A stretch of 64,000 bases of DNA from Helcococcus massiliensis (lineage in GTDB: Bacteria > Bacillota > Clostridia > Tissierellales > Peptoniphilaceae), in contig NZ_OGVE01000003.1 in NCBI RefSeq assembly GCF_900258485.1, forward strand, positions 1 through 64,000, given 5' to 3'. Made by a program: the position numbers and the translations under genes. Each line of letters starts with the position of its first letter. Positions within the stretch are counted from its first letter, which is position 1. Positions 14,231 to 23,270 of the stretch are shown here, in pieces. The notes below the pieces were generated by a model. It searched no databases and was not told the DNA's origin. It saw only the letters and a list, made by a program, of their open reading frames with translations.

Positions 14231-15974
14231 ATATTTCCTCCTCTGATAGTTGTGATAATGCTATTTCCCTATATAGGTCATTGGATTCCCATAGTTCCTT
14301 GTGGCTACCTTGGCCAACCATTTTACCATTTTCTAAGAGTATTATCTTGTCTGCACTCATTACAGACCCTACTCTTGATGAAACCAATAAACTTATAGCA
14401 TTTTTTGTAAAGTCAGATAATTCTTTCCTTAAAGTTGCCTCTGTTTTGAAGTCCAAGGCTGAGAATGTATCGTCAAATATATAAATTGATGGTTTTCTAG
14501 CAATAGCTCTGGCTATAGACAATCTTTGCTTTTGTCCACCAGATAAGTTGGTACCACCCCTTGCTACCATGTAATCATACTGGTCATCAAGTTTTTCTAC
14601 AAAGTCTTTACCTTGGGCCACTTCTATAGCCTCTTTAATATCATCTATTTCAATATTTTTAGCAGACCTACCAAATCTTGTATTGTCCGCCACTGACATG
14701 CTAAACATAACAGCTTCTTGTGGTACATAACCAATTTTGTTATTTAAGCTTTCCATTGTCATGTCATTGATATTTACACCATCAATTAAAATTTCACCTT
14801 GAGTCGCTTCATACATCCTAGGTATAAGGTTAACCACTGTTGACTTACCAGATCCTGTTTGACCTATAAAGGCTACAGTTTCACCTTTTTTGGCAGTAAA
14901 ACAAATATTATTCAAAATGTTTTCTTGGGCATCTGGATATTTAAATGATACATTTCTAAATTCTAATACTTGTGAATCTGATGGAACATCGATATTACCA
15001 TCCTTAATAGTTATTTCAGCATCAAAAACTTCATTTATACGTTTTGAAGAAATTTGCGATCTAGAGTACATAACAACTAAGAAACCAAGCATTAAGAATG
15101 ATATGATAACTTGCATAGCATATGATGAGAAAACTATCATATTACCAAAGGTTTCTATCTTTACTGGAAGGGATGAAGATGTAATCATACCAGCACCAAT
15201 TACATAAATAGCTAGGGTTAATAGGTGCATGTTGAAAAATATCATAGGCATGATAATTGCATAGATCTTTTGCGTTTGCTTAGATACTTGTGTAAGTTTT
15301 TCGTTACCTTTAGAAATTTTCTCTTCTTGATATTCTTCAGCATTGAAGGCTCTTACAACCCTTATACCTGTTAAGTTTTCTCTTGAAACCATATTTAATT
15401 CATCTATTGATTCTTGAATAATGGTGAATTTTGGTACAACTTTTTTAATCAAAATAATCATTATAACAATCATAACTGCTATTGATACAGCCATAGCCAT
15501 AGTCCATTCAAAGCCTTTTCCTATAATTTTACTTATAGCCCAAATAGCCATAACTGGTGATTTTATAATAATCATGGTACCAAAACCAACAAACATTTCT
15601 ACTTGACTCACGTCATTTGTAGTTCTAGTAATTAAACTTGAAGGGGTAAATTCATCTATGTCCCCTTGTGATAAATTTAGTATTTTTTTAAATAAATCCG
15701 ATCTTATATTGTAGGCTATTATAGAAGAATAATTTGCTATAAAATATCCTGTTATAACTGCCAGTACCAGTGATGCTAGAGCTGCTAGCAACATATATCC
15801 ACCATTTATAAGTATATTATTAATATTGGTTCCTGGTGTTTGTACCAAGGCAGTAACTTCTGCCATATAATCAGGAATCAATAGGTCAAAATATGTTTGT
15901 CCCGCAATTAAAGCAATTATAAGACAAAGATATAGGAAACCTTTTTTCCCCATTCTTTTTAATAATGTTAACAT
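14214..15974 (-). CDS. heterodimeric ABC exporter, degenerate half (BmrC-like)
   Basis: The 586-residue partner of the downstream exporter gene. Six membrane helices precede a nucleotide-binding domain with Walker A GQTGSGKST and intact signature LSGGQKQRLS. The catalytic Glu after Walker B is Asp (IFDDTFSALD), and the H-loop His is missing (LLVSSRVGS). Paired with the partner's altered VSAGQ signature, this gives one active and one degenerate ATP site, the asymmetric arrangement known for BmrCD, LmrCD and TM287/288. The start is the ATG at 15972-15974, 5 bp after AGGAGG; an earlier ATG lies inside the ribosome binding site region. A TATAAT at 16010-16005 is the likely -10 element. Confidence 0.93.
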   Translation of the reverse strand: MLTLLKRMGKKGFLYLCLIIALIAGQTYFDLLIPDYMAEVTALVQTPGTNINNILINGGYMLLAALASLVLAVITGYFIANYSSIIAYNIRSDLFKKILNLSQGDIDEFTPSSLITRTTNDVSQVEMFVGFGTMIIIKSPVMAIWAISKIIGKGFEWTMAMAVSIAVMIVIMIILIKKVVPKFTIIQESIDELNMVSRENLTGIRVVRAFNAEEYQEEKISKGNEKLTQVSKQTQKIYAIIMPMIFFNMHLLTLAIYVIGAGMITSSSLPVKIETFGNMIVFSSYAMQVIISFLMLGFLVVMYSRSQISSKRINEVFDAEITIKDGNIDVPSDSQVLEFRNVSFKYPDAQENILNNICFTAKKGETVAFIGQTGSGKSTVVNLIPRMYEATQGEILIDGVNINDMTMESLNNKIGYVPQEAVMFSMSVADNTRFGRSAKNIEIDDIKEAIEVAQGKDFVEKLDDQYDYMVARGGTNLSGGQKQRLSIARAIARKPSIYIFDDTFSALDFKTEATLRKELSDFTKNAISLLVSSRVGSVMSADKIILLENGKMVGQGSHKELWESNDLYREIALSQLSEEEIYESIK

Positions 15975-16025
15975 TTTTCCTCCTATCATAATCTAACATT
16001 CTAATTATACACTAACAGTCTAAGC

Positions 16026-16053
16026 TTGAAAAAATATTCTTATCTGTTATAAT
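16026..16053 (+). promoter_or_regulatory. tRNA-Cys promoter
   Basis: TTGAAA (16026-16031), 16-bp spacer, TATAAT (16048-16053), 17 bp before the tRNA. Confidence 0.82.
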
Positions 16054-16070
16054 AATTAAGTAATTGTTTT

Positions 16071-16144
16071 GGCGGCGTAGCCAAGTGGTAAGGCATCGGT
16101 CTGCAACACCGCGATCACCGGTTCAAATCCGGTCGTCGCCTCCA
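16071..16144 (+). tRNA. tRNA-Cys (anticodon GCA)
   Basis: 74-nt cloverleaf. GGCGGCG pairs with CGTCGCC (one G-U), the anticodon loop CTGCAAC gives GCA, the T arm is ACCGGTTCAAATCCGGT, and the CCA is encoded. Own promoter and terminator. Confidence 0.97.
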
Positions 16145-16154
16145 AACAATATTT

Positions 16155-16184
16155 AAAGACGTGTATTTTACACGTCTTTTTATT
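16155..16184 (+). terminator. tRNA-Cys terminator
   Basis: AAAGACGTGTA-TTT-TACACGTCTTT hairpin followed by TTATTTT, 10 bp after the tRNA. Confidence 0.9.
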
Positions 16185-16251
16185 TTGCCCGGGCTTAATT
16201 TGGACTCATTTTTTTTTATTTTTATATCTAATACATATACCTCTCTACCAT

Positions 16252-16283
16252 AAAAAGAAACTCAAAATTTTGAGTTTCTTTTC
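16252..16283 (-). terminator. terminator of the cdaA-cdaR-gltX-cysS-rlmB operon
   Basis: Palindrome AAAAGAAACTCAAAA / TTTTGAGTTTCTTTT with almost no loop, 13 bp after the rlmB stop and T-rich on both sides. Confidence 0.8.
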
Positions 16284-16295
16284 TAATAGTACTTA

Positions 16296-17033
16296 TTAAA
16301 ACTTGTGTTTCTTTTGTAGTAGGGCTCCATATATCAAGACAGCTGCTGATATAGAAGCATTTAAGGATTCTGTCTGGCCTATCATAGGTATTTTAATAAG
16401 CTCATCGCATTTTTCTTTAGTTTTTTTAGATATGCCTCTGCCTTCATTTCCTATAACTAGGCAGGTCTTACCTGAATAATCTATCTGGTCATAGGACTTG
16501 TCAGTGTGTCCATCTGCCCCATATACCCAATAACCAGCTTCTTTTAATTTTTCAATAGTTTGATTAATATTGGTAACTCTCGCAACTTTCATAAAGCTTG
16601 TTGCTCCTGCTGAAGTCTTGTGGACTGTAGCATTTACCTCTGCCGACCTATGTTTAGGTATGATTACCGCATCTAAACCACCAGCTTCAGCAGTCCTGAT
16701 GATGGCTCCTAAATTGTGAGGATCAGTAATTTCATCCAAAATTATAAGCATAGAATCATCTTTTTGACTAGCTAGTTCTAAAATCTCTTCTAAATCAGCG
16801 TATTGGTAGTCTTCTATTTCAAGAACTATACCTTGGTGGTTACCAAAATCTGTTAGCTTATCCAAGTCTTTCTTGTCTAGGTTTTCTACATTTATATTTT
16901 TTTTCTTTGCCAAGGATAGGATGTCTTTAAACTTATCTTTCTTATGATTGTTTTGTAAAATAATCTTTTTTCCAGCGTCTTGGCTTTTTAAATACTCATA
17001 TACGGAATTTTTTCCATAAATTATTTCAGACAT
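16296..17033 (-). CDS. rlmB: 23S rRNA (guanosine-2'-O)-methyltransferase, RlmB/TrmH family
   Basis: SPOUT-class enzyme that uses S-adenosylmethionine to methylate a ribose 2'-OH, probably G2251 of 23S rRNA as in E. coli RlmB. The N-terminal substrate-binding domain (1-75) starts SEIIYGKNSVYEYL. The knotted catalytic domain has LDEITDPHNLGAIIRTAEAG, LVIGNEGRGI and IPMIGQTESLNASISAAVL. The 245-residue length is standard. GGAGTAGAAT precedes the ATG. It follows cysS by 3 bp; the cysS-rlmB pairing is common in Firmicutes and supports the assignment. Confidence 0.93.
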   Translation of the reverse strand: MSEIIYGKNSVYEYLKSQDAGKKIILQNNHKKDKFKDILSLAKKKNINVENLDKKDLDKLTDFGNHQGIVLEIEDYQYADLEEILELASQKDDSMLIILDEITDPHNLGAIIRTAEAGGLDAVIIPKHRSAEVNATVHKTSAGATSFMKVARVTNINQTIEKLKEAGYWVYGADGHTDKSYDQIDYSGKTCLVIGNEGRGISKKTKEKCDELIKIPMIGQTESLNASISAAVLIYGALLQKKHKF

Positions 17034-17036
17034 ATT

Positions 17037-18431
17037 CTACTCCCTGGACCATACTACTCCGCTAGGAGTATCTTTTAATTTAATACCTTTTTCTTGTAAA
17101 AAATCTCTAATTTCATCAGCCCTGACAAAGTCCTTATTTTGTCTTGCCAGCGTTCTTTCTTCAATTAGGTCTTCTATTTCCTTATCTAATATTTCAGTTT
17201 TAAATCTTATACCTAAAACATTTAATAAGTCATCATATTTTTCTTTGGCATATTCTAAGTCAACTTTTTGAGAACTTTCATCAAAGTTGCTATTTATATA
17301 TTTATTTAATTCAAATAAGGATGCTATAGCATTGGCTGTATTGAAGTCATCGTCCATTGATTTTTCAAAGTCAGCCACAATCTTGTCTACACCTTCTTTA
17401 ATATTTTCTGATAAGATATCATTCTTATCATCTACAAGGTCCATAAGTCTATCTATGTTTTGTCTTGTATTTTGCAACCTTTTGTAGGCATTAGTGATAG
17501 CATCTAAGGATTCTCTTGAGAAATCTAAAGGTGTCCTATAGTGGCTTGATATCAACCAAAGCCTTATAATTTCAAGGTCATATTCTTTTTCGATATCATG
17601 CAAGGTAAAGAAATTACCAAGTGACTTAGACATTTTTTCCTTGTCTACTGTTATCATACTATTGTGCATCCAGTAGTTTGCAAAGGCATGACCATGCAAG
17701 CTTTCTGATTGGGCTATTTCATTTTCATGGTGAGGAAATTGTAAGTCTTCTCCTCCGCCATGGATATCTATATTTTCACCTAAAAGTTCCTTGGCCATGG
17801 TTGAACATTCAATATGCCAACCTGGTCTTCCCTTACCCCATGGGCTATCCCATGCTGGTTCTTTTGGGTCTTTTTGTTTTTTCCATAAGGCAAAATCCAT
17901 AGGATTTCTTTTTTCCTCAGAAACATCCACTCTAGAACCATGATTTAGGTCTTCAAGGTGTTTTTTAGATAGCTTACCATAATCTTTAGCCTTATCAATA
18001 TTGAAATAAACTGTACTTTCAGTATCATAAGCAGCATCCATCTTTTCTAGACCACTTATAAAGTCCACCATGTTTTCAATATAATCGGTAGCATGTGGAA
18101 ATGTCATCTTGTCTGTTTCTACATTTAGATCTCTAGCATTTTTTAGAAATTCACCTATATATTTTTCTGTGATTACTCTAAAATCTATATCTTCTTCGAA
18201 GGCCCTATCAATTATTTTGTCGTCTATATCTGTAAGATTCATAACAAATTCAACTTGATAGCTTTTGTAATCTAGGTATCTTCTAACTGTGTCAAAAAAC
18301 ACCAAGGGTCTGGCATTTCCTATGTGGATATAGTTATAAACTGTAGGTCCACATACATACATTTTTACCTTGTTTTTTTCTATTGTTTTAAAATCTTCTT
18401 TTTTTCTAGTTAATGTATTATAAATTTTCAT
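17037..18431 (-). CDS. cysS: cysteine-tRNA ligase
   Basis: Class I synthetase that charges tRNA-Cys. The 464-residue product has CGPTVYNYIHIGNARP (HIGH motif with the zinc-binding Cys, residues 28-43), the zinc ligands in HIECSTMAKELLG and the DLQFPHHENEIAQSE block, and KMSKSLGN near residue 267. A DALR-type helical domain follows. Start and stop are 1-3 bp from gltX and rlmB, so the genes are translationally linked. The matching tRNA-Cys gene lies 1 kb away on the other strand under separate control. Confidence 0.98.
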   Translation of the reverse strand: MKIYNTLTRKKEDFKTIEKNKVKMYVCGPTVYNYIHIGNARPLVFFDTVRRYLDYKSYQVEFVMNLTDIDDKIIDRAFEEDIDFRVITEKYIGEFLKNARDLNVETDKMTFPHATDYIENMVDFISGLEKMDAAYDTESTVYFNIDKAKDYGKLSKKHLEDLNHGSRVDVSEEKRNPMDFALWKKQKDPKEPAWDSPWGKGRPGWHIECSTMAKELLGENIDIHGGGEDLQFPHHENEIAQSESLHGHAFANYWMHNSMITVDKEKMSKSLGNFFTLHDIEKEYDLEIIRLWLISSHYRTPLDFSRESLDAITNAYKRLQNTRQNIDRLMDLVDDKNDILSENIKEGVDKIVADFEKSMDDDFNTANAIASLFELNKYINSNFDESSQKVDLEYAKEKYDDLLNVLGIRFKTEILDKEIEDLIEERTLARQNKDFVRADEIRDFLQEKGIKLKDTPSGVVWSRE

Positions 18432-18432
18432 A

Positions 18433-19911
18433 TTAAAAATTCTCTAAAACATAGTTTAGTCTATTTATCATTTCCTCATTTCCTAGGATCACGAATATAT
18501 GAAGCATTTCTGGTCCATGTTCTGCACCTGTCAAAGCTGCTCTTACTGGCATAAATAAGGATTTACCTTTAACGCCAGTATCTTCTTTAACTCTCTTCAT
18601 GATAGACTTAGCCAAGTCTTCATTCATTTCTTCGTCTTTTAATATTTCTACAACTCTATTAAGAACCTTTTTAGCATCTTCAGATTCAAATAATTCTTTT
18701 ACTTCTGAATAGAAATCTCCATCTTTGTAATCAGCAAAAATAAAGTCTGTTTGTCCAGCTATGTCAGATAGCTTGTTAATACCTGTCTTAAAGGTAGCAG
18801 CAATTTCTAACAATTCATCTTGGTCAAAGGAATCATCGATATAACCCACTTCTTCAAGGTAAGGTTTAATTGCATCTGCTAGCTCTTGGTCTGATAAGTT
18901 TTTAATATATTGGCTACTTACCCAGTCTAATTTGTCAACATCAAAGACACCACCTGATTTTGATACCCTATCAAAGGAGAATTGGTCAATCAATTCATCA
19001 TGTGAAAGTATTTCTTGGTTGGTTTCTGGTGACCATCCAACTAGGGCTATATAGTTGATTAGAGCATCTCTCAAGTAACCCTTGTGTTTGAAGTCTTCTA
19101 CAGAAACGTCAGCATTTCTTTTTGATAGTTTTTTCTTATCTTGACCTAAAACAGTTGGTAAGTGGATGAAGGTTGGTGCTTCCCATCCAAAGGCTTCATA
19201 TAGGTATACGTGTTTTGGTGTTGATGAAACCCATTCATCCCCTCTTATAACATGTGTGATTTCCATATCATGGTCATCTACAACTACAGCAAAATGATAG
19301 GTTGGGAATCCGTCTGATTTTATAAGTACTTGGTCATCCATATCATTTGTGTTTATAGAAATATGGCCCTTGATAGCATCGTTGAAATGAATATCTTTAT
19401 TGGCAGGTAATTTTATTCTAATTACGTGTTTTTCACCATTAGCTACTCTTTCTTCAGCTTCTTCTCTTGATATACCACGGCATAGACCATCATATCTTGG
19501 CATCATGCCATCAGCTTTTTGTTGTTCTCTTAAATTATCAAGTCTTTCTTGAGTACAGAAGCAATAGTAAGCCTTGTCTTCATCTAAAAGTTTTTTGATG
19601 TATTTGTCATAAATACCTTGTTTTACTCTTTCTGATTGGATATATGGTCCATGAGGTCCTTTTTCAATAATTTGTCCGTCTTCTCCAACATAAACACCTT
19701 CATCATAATCAAGGCCTGCCCATTGTAATACTTCAATCATGTTTTCAATGGCACCCTCAACATATCTAGTCCTGTCGGTGTCTTCAATTCTCAAAATAAA
19801 CTTCCCACCCTTGTTTCTAGCATATAAATAATTATATAAGGCTGTTCTTAAACCACCTATATGCACATATCCTGTTGGACTTGGCGCAAATCTTACTCTT
19901 ACATCACTCAT
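18433..19911 (-). CDS. gltX: glutamate-tRNA ligase
   Basis: Class I synthetase of 492 residues: RFAPSPTGYVHIGGLRTALYN (HIGH region) at the N-terminus and KKLSKRNADVSVEDF (KLSKR) near 245. Because gatCAB is also in this window, this enzyme probably mischarges tRNA-Gln with Glu for later amidation; that is inference from gene content. The ATG at 19909-19911 is chosen: GGAGG lies 6 bp upstream of it, while the ATG at 19921-19923 overlaps the cdaR stop and lacks a site. Confidence 0.97.
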   Translation of the reverse strand: MSDVRVRFAPSPTGYVHIGGLRTALYNYLYARNKGGKFILRIEDTDRTRYVEGAIENMIEVLQWAGLDYDEGVYVGEDGQIIEKGPHGPYIQSERVKQGIYDKYIKKLLDEDKAYYCFCTQERLDNLREQQKADGMMPRYDGLCRGISREEAEERVANGEKHVIRIKLPANKDIHFNDAIKGHISINTNDMDDQVLIKSDGFPTYHFAVVVDDHDMEITHVIRGDEWVSSTPKHVYLYEAFGWEAPTFIHLPTVLGQDKKKLSKRNADVSVEDFKHKGYLRDALINYIALVGWSPETNQEILSHDELIDQFSFDRVSKSGGVFDVDKLDWVSSQYIKNLSDQELADAIKPYLEEVGYIDDSFDQDELLEIAATFKTGINKLSDIAGQTDFIFADYKDGDFYSEVKELFESEDAKKVLNRVVEILKDEEMNEDLAKSIMKRVKEDTGVKGKSLFMPVRAALTGAEHGPEMLHIFVILGNEEMINRLNYVLENF

Positions 19912-19922
19912 TTTATCCTCCA

Positions 19923-21122
19923 TTATTTAATCACAATTTTTATATCAGAAACCTCTTTCAATAGGTTACCTTCAGCTACAATTCCATCTATTAAAACTAC
20001 AGGCTTAATCACATGTTCACCTGAATTCAATTCGCTTATATCAATTCTTAATTCTATTTGTCCTTCCTCAATTTGCTCTAATTCGTCTGAAAAATCTTTT
20101 AATACTACATTTATAGCTTTCTCTTCAATTTCAAATTCTTTAGATGTAGGGTTTTCTATCTTCAGTTTTGATACTGGAATGTCAAATCTTTTATCTGCTT
20201 TTTCTTGCAATACTAAATCTATAGTATATTTAAAATCAGGGTTTACCAGCCTTACATTAGGTAGAAGGTCTAGTTTTACTGGAAGGGTCTGACTTGTAGT
20301 TAGGGATGAAATATTAATCTCATGCGTCTGTATCTTGGTTAATCCTTTAATTACATCGGCTGGACCTTGTACGAATACAGTATTTCTATTTAGATTTGCA
20401 TCAGATAACCTATAGTCATTATCTACCTGTCCTATAATTTTAGGCTCTATTTCAACTTCCTTTTGCATCTCAACTTGAACACTTAAGTTAACAAATTCTT
20501 GTCCAAAGGTAAGTCCTGGCAGATCTTGTCCTTTAGAATCTACCGCCCTTATCTTTCTATTGACTGATATACTATTAGTTAAGCTATTTAGGTCAAGATC
20601 AACTAACAATTTGTCTACTTGATCAATTAAAGATCTTGAACCTTTAACAGAAACTTTTTCTGGATTAATCGAAGTGGATTGGATTACAATGCCCTCTTCA
20701 AGTTCACCTATACTATAAACTTCTACCTGCATTTCCTTATTTATAACCTTATCAATAGTTACAGTCATATCTTTTTCAAAATCTTCTAAAACAACGCCCT
20801 CTGGTAAGGAATATTTTAAGTTTACTGTGTGGATTCCCTCATCTAAAGACTGAAAATCTGCAGTTACCCTTACGTGTTGAGGTGTTACATTCACAATTCT
20901 TGATCTTTGTCCGCTAACAGTTATATCAACTGTTTTTTTAGTTTTTGGAGATACCATTAGGTCGTTGTCTGCTAAATACTCTGTATTTTCATAAATAATA
21001 GGTATGTTTGTGAGTCTTACATTTACCGTGGGATTAGTTGTGGACATAATATAAGACCATAAAAAGATAGCTATAGCTAAAGATAGGAGTTTTATCTTCC
21101 AATTTTTTTTAAGCACGTCCAT
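19923..21122 (-). CDS. cdaR: CdaA regulatory protein, YbbR-domain
   Basis: Membrane-anchored extracellular protein that modulates the diadenylate cyclase CdaA. The 399-residue product has an N-terminal helix (residues 9-27, KIKLLSLAIAIFLWSYIMS), then four YbbR-type beta-rich repeats of about 80-90 residues; TNIPIIYENTEYL and KYSLPEGVVLEDF lie in the first. Its start overlaps the last 14 bp of cdaA. In most Firmicutes glmM follows cdaR; here gltX follows and no glmM is present in the window. Confidence 0.93.
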   Translation of the reverse strand: MDVLKKNWKIKLLSLAIAIFLWSYIMSTTNPTVNVRLTNIPIIYENTEYLADNDLMVSPKTKKTVDITVSGQRSRIVNVTPQHVRVTADFQSLDEGIHTVNLKYSLPEGVVLEDFEKDMTVTIDKVINKEMQVEVYSIGELEEGIVIQSTSINPEKVSVKGSRSLIDQVDKLLVDLDLNSLTNSISVNRKIRAVDSKGQDLPGLTFGQEFVNLSVQVEMQKEVEIEPKIIGQVDNDYRLSDANLNRNTVFVQGPADVIKGLTKIQTHEINISSLTTSQTLPVKLDLLPNVRLVNPDFKYTIDLVLQEKADKRFDIPVSKLKIENPTSKEFEIEEKAINVVLKDFSDELEQIEEGQIELRIDISELNSGEHVIKPVVLIDGIVAEGNLLKEVSDIKIVIK

Positions 21123-21942
21123 CTTTCACCTCGCCATCCGCTTTTTTAAATATTGAATCATCTTGCTTTACAAATAAATTATTTAAACTTTGCTTTAGGG
21201 TTTCAATGTCTATATTTCTAGATAATTCTCCCTTATAAACTGTTGTAATAACACCTGTTTCTTCAGATACAACAATTATAAAAGCATCAGACTTTTCACT
21301 CATGCCTAACGCAGCCCTATGCCTGGTACCTAGCTCTTTAGAAATGTTGAAATTGTCTGATAAAGGTAAAATAGCTCCTGCTGCAACTATTTTTTCTTCT
21401 TTTATGATAACAGCACCATCATGAAGAGGTGAATTTGGAAAGAAGATATTTATCAATAGTTCACTAGAAATCTCTGAATTTAGATAAGTTCCTGTTTCTG
21501 ATATATCTTTTAATGATGATTCATTTTCAAGAACTATCAAAGCACCTATTTTTTGTCTTGCCATTGAAGAAACGGCATTAGCAATCTCGTCTGTTTTCAT
21601 CTCATAATCTTTATTTCTAATCTTAGCAAAGTTAAAGAAACTATTACCTCTACCAATTTTTTCAAAAGCCTTACGTAATTCTGGTTGAAATACAACGATT
21701 ACAATCATCAAACCTACAGTAAAAATATTTGATATCAACCAATTTACAGTATAAAGGTTTAGTGCTTGCGCAATCCTTGAAAACACTAAAATAACAACCA
21801 AACCTTTTAACAATTGTTCAGCTCTGGTCTCTTTTACCGACATGATCAACTTATATATGATATAAGTCATCACTAGTATATCTATGATATCTGTAATTTT
21901 TAAGGCTAAGAAAGCCATTCTTATTTCATTTAAAAAATCCAC
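21109..21942 (-). CDS. cdaA: diadenylate cyclase (c-di-AMP synthase)
   Basis: Condenses two ATP into cyclic di-AMP, a second messenger for potassium/osmolyte balance and wall homeostasis. The 277-residue protein has three N-terminal membrane helices (about 12-95) and a cytoplasmic DAC domain with the hallmark DGA (PNSPLHDGAVII, near 180) and RHR (GTRHRAALGMSE, near 215) motifs. It starts with GTG at 21942-21940, 6 bp after AGGTGG. First gene of cdaA-cdaR-gltX-cysS-rlmB and divergent from the CapA-like gene across a 94-bp gap. Confidence 0.96.
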   Translation of the reverse strand: MDFLNEIRMAFLALKITDIIDILVMTYIIYKLIMSVKETRAEQLLKGLVVILVFSRIAQALNLYTVNWLISNIFTVGLMIVIVVFQPELRKAFEKIGRGNSFFNFAKIRNKDYEMKTDEIANAVSSMARQKIGALIVLENESSLKDISETGTYLNSEISSELLINIFFPNSPLHDGAVIIKEEKIVAAGAILPLSDNFNISKELGTRHRAALGMSEKSDAFIIVVSEETGVITTVYKGELSRNIDIETLKQSLNNLFVKQDDSIFKKADGEVKDGRA

Positions 21943-21995
21943 AAACTACCACCTTTCAATATAATAGTTTATCATATTTTAGACTTATATAAAAA

Positions 21996-22014
21996 AAAAT
22001 GATAATATCATTTT
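21996..22014. promoter_or_regulatory. 19-bp perfect palindrome between divergent cdaA and CapA-like genes
   Basis: AAAATGATA-A-TATCATTTT sits in the divergent intergenic region, where a terminator would make no sense. It may be an operator for one or both promoters. It resembles, but does not match, Fur/PerR-type boxes. Confidence 0.4.
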
Positions 22015-22036
22015 AAAGATTATAATAGGAGTAATT

Positions 22037-23215
22037 ATGAAAGATAAATATATTAAAAGACTATCTATTATTTTATTTGTTTTAACTGCTATTTTAACAG
22101 GTTTAATAATATATGTTAAAAAAATAAATAAAGAAGATTCTATAGTTAAGCAAACAATAGAAGAAAGCAAGCAAGAAGAGACCAAAGAAAAAGTTTACCC
22201 TATTAAAGAAGTTAGAATAAAGGCTCTTGGAGATATTTTATACCACGGATCTCTAAACCAATATGGCAAATACAAAGGCAAAGATGGTTCCTACGATTTT
22301 ACTGACCATTATGCTCTTATAAAAGACTTTCTTCAGGATGCCGACCTTACTATAGCTAATTTGGAAAGTCCTATAAATCCCAACAGGCCAGTATCGTCTT
22401 ATCCAAACTTTAATCCTCCTGTTGATTTGTTGAAATATTTAAAAGATGCAGGTATTGACGTCTTAGCTACAGCAAACAATCATGCCTTAGATACAGGGAT
22501 AGAAGGTGTTTATACTACCATGGAAGAGATAGATAAATCCGGAATCCAACATTTTGGAACTCAAAAAGATATTAAAGATAAATATCTAATTACAAAGGTA
22601 AATGATATAAGTATAGGTATTTTAGGATATACAGATAACTTAAATGGTTATGAAGCTTTACTTAATACGCCAGAAAAAAAGAATTTGATAAATAAGCTAG
22701 ATCCTGAAACTATAAAAAAAGATATAGAACATTTAAGAAAAGAAAATGTAGATATAATACTTATTTATCCACATTGGGGTAATGAATATGTTCAAAAAAA
22801 TTCAGAGGAATATATAAAACTTGCTAGAGATATGATTGACTGGGGTGCTGATGCAGTTTTGGGTAACCATCCCCATGTTGTCTTACAGGCCGAAACTCAC
22901 AAAAGTCCTGATGGTAGAGAAGGATTTATAATACATGCCATGGGTAACTTCATATCAAACCAAACCCTTGAGACGCTTAACAATATAAGAACTGAACATG
23001 GTGCTATTGTAGAATTGAAATTCAGTAAAAACTTCAAAGATAATAAGGTTAGTTTAGAAGAACATAAGGTATATCCTACATGGATGAAGAGAACTGCCTT
23101 GAAAAACAATTTATATTTACATCAAGTTGTTTTAGCTGAAGATTACCAAGACCATGAAAGAGGTAAAAAAGCTTACCAAATGACTATGGATAAAATAAAT
23201 GAAAAGTTAGATTAA
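22037..23215 (+). CDS. CapA-family metallophosphatase, membrane-anchored
   Basis: The 392-residue protein has an N-terminal membrane anchor (residues 9-28), a charged linker and a CapA/PGA-synthesis metallophosphoesterase domain. Motifs are IKALGDILYHGSL, DADLTIANLESPI, LATANNHALDTGIEGV, IYPHWGNEY and LGNHPHVVLQ, the expected metal ligands. CapA proteins are needed for poly-gamma-glutamate capsules, but stand-alone homologues such as this one lack capB/capC neighbours and their substrate is unsettled. ATG with AGGAG 6 bp upstream; divergent from cdaA, ending at a shared bidirectional terminator. Confidence 0.88.
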   Translation: MKDKYIKRLSIILFVLTAILTGLIIYVKKINKEDSIVKQTIEESKQEETKEKVYPIKEVRIKALGDILYHGSLNQYGKYKGKDGSYDFTDHYALIKDFLQDADLTIANLESPINPNRPVSSYPNFNPPVDLLKYLKDAGIDVLATANNHALDTGIEGVYTTMEEIDKSGIQHFGTQKDIKDKYLITKVNDISIGILGYTDNLNGYEALLNTPEKKNLINKLDPETIKKDIEHLRKENVDIILIYPHWGNEYVQKNSEEYIKLARDMIDWGADAVLGNHPHVVLQAETHKSPDGREGFIIHAMGNFISNQTLETLNNIRTEHGAIVELKFSKNFKDNKVSLEEHKVYPTWMKRTALKNNLYLHQVVLAEDYQDHERGKKAYQMTMDKINEKLD

Positions 23216-23232
23216 TTTCTAATTTTATAAAG

Positions 23233-23268
23233 CAAAAAATCAGACTATCAATAGTCTGATTTTTTATT
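23233..23268. terminator. bidirectional terminator between the CapA-like and C39-like genes
   Basis: AAAAAATCAGACTA-TCAA-TAGTCTGATTTTTT: perfect stem, T-runs on both strands, between convergent genes. Confidence 0.92.
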
Positions 23269-23270
23269 TA

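Noticed and set aside
16187-16194. GC-rich octamer palindrome GCCCGGGC in AT-rich DNA
   Set aside because: Short and single; it lies between two terminators with no associated gene or repeat.
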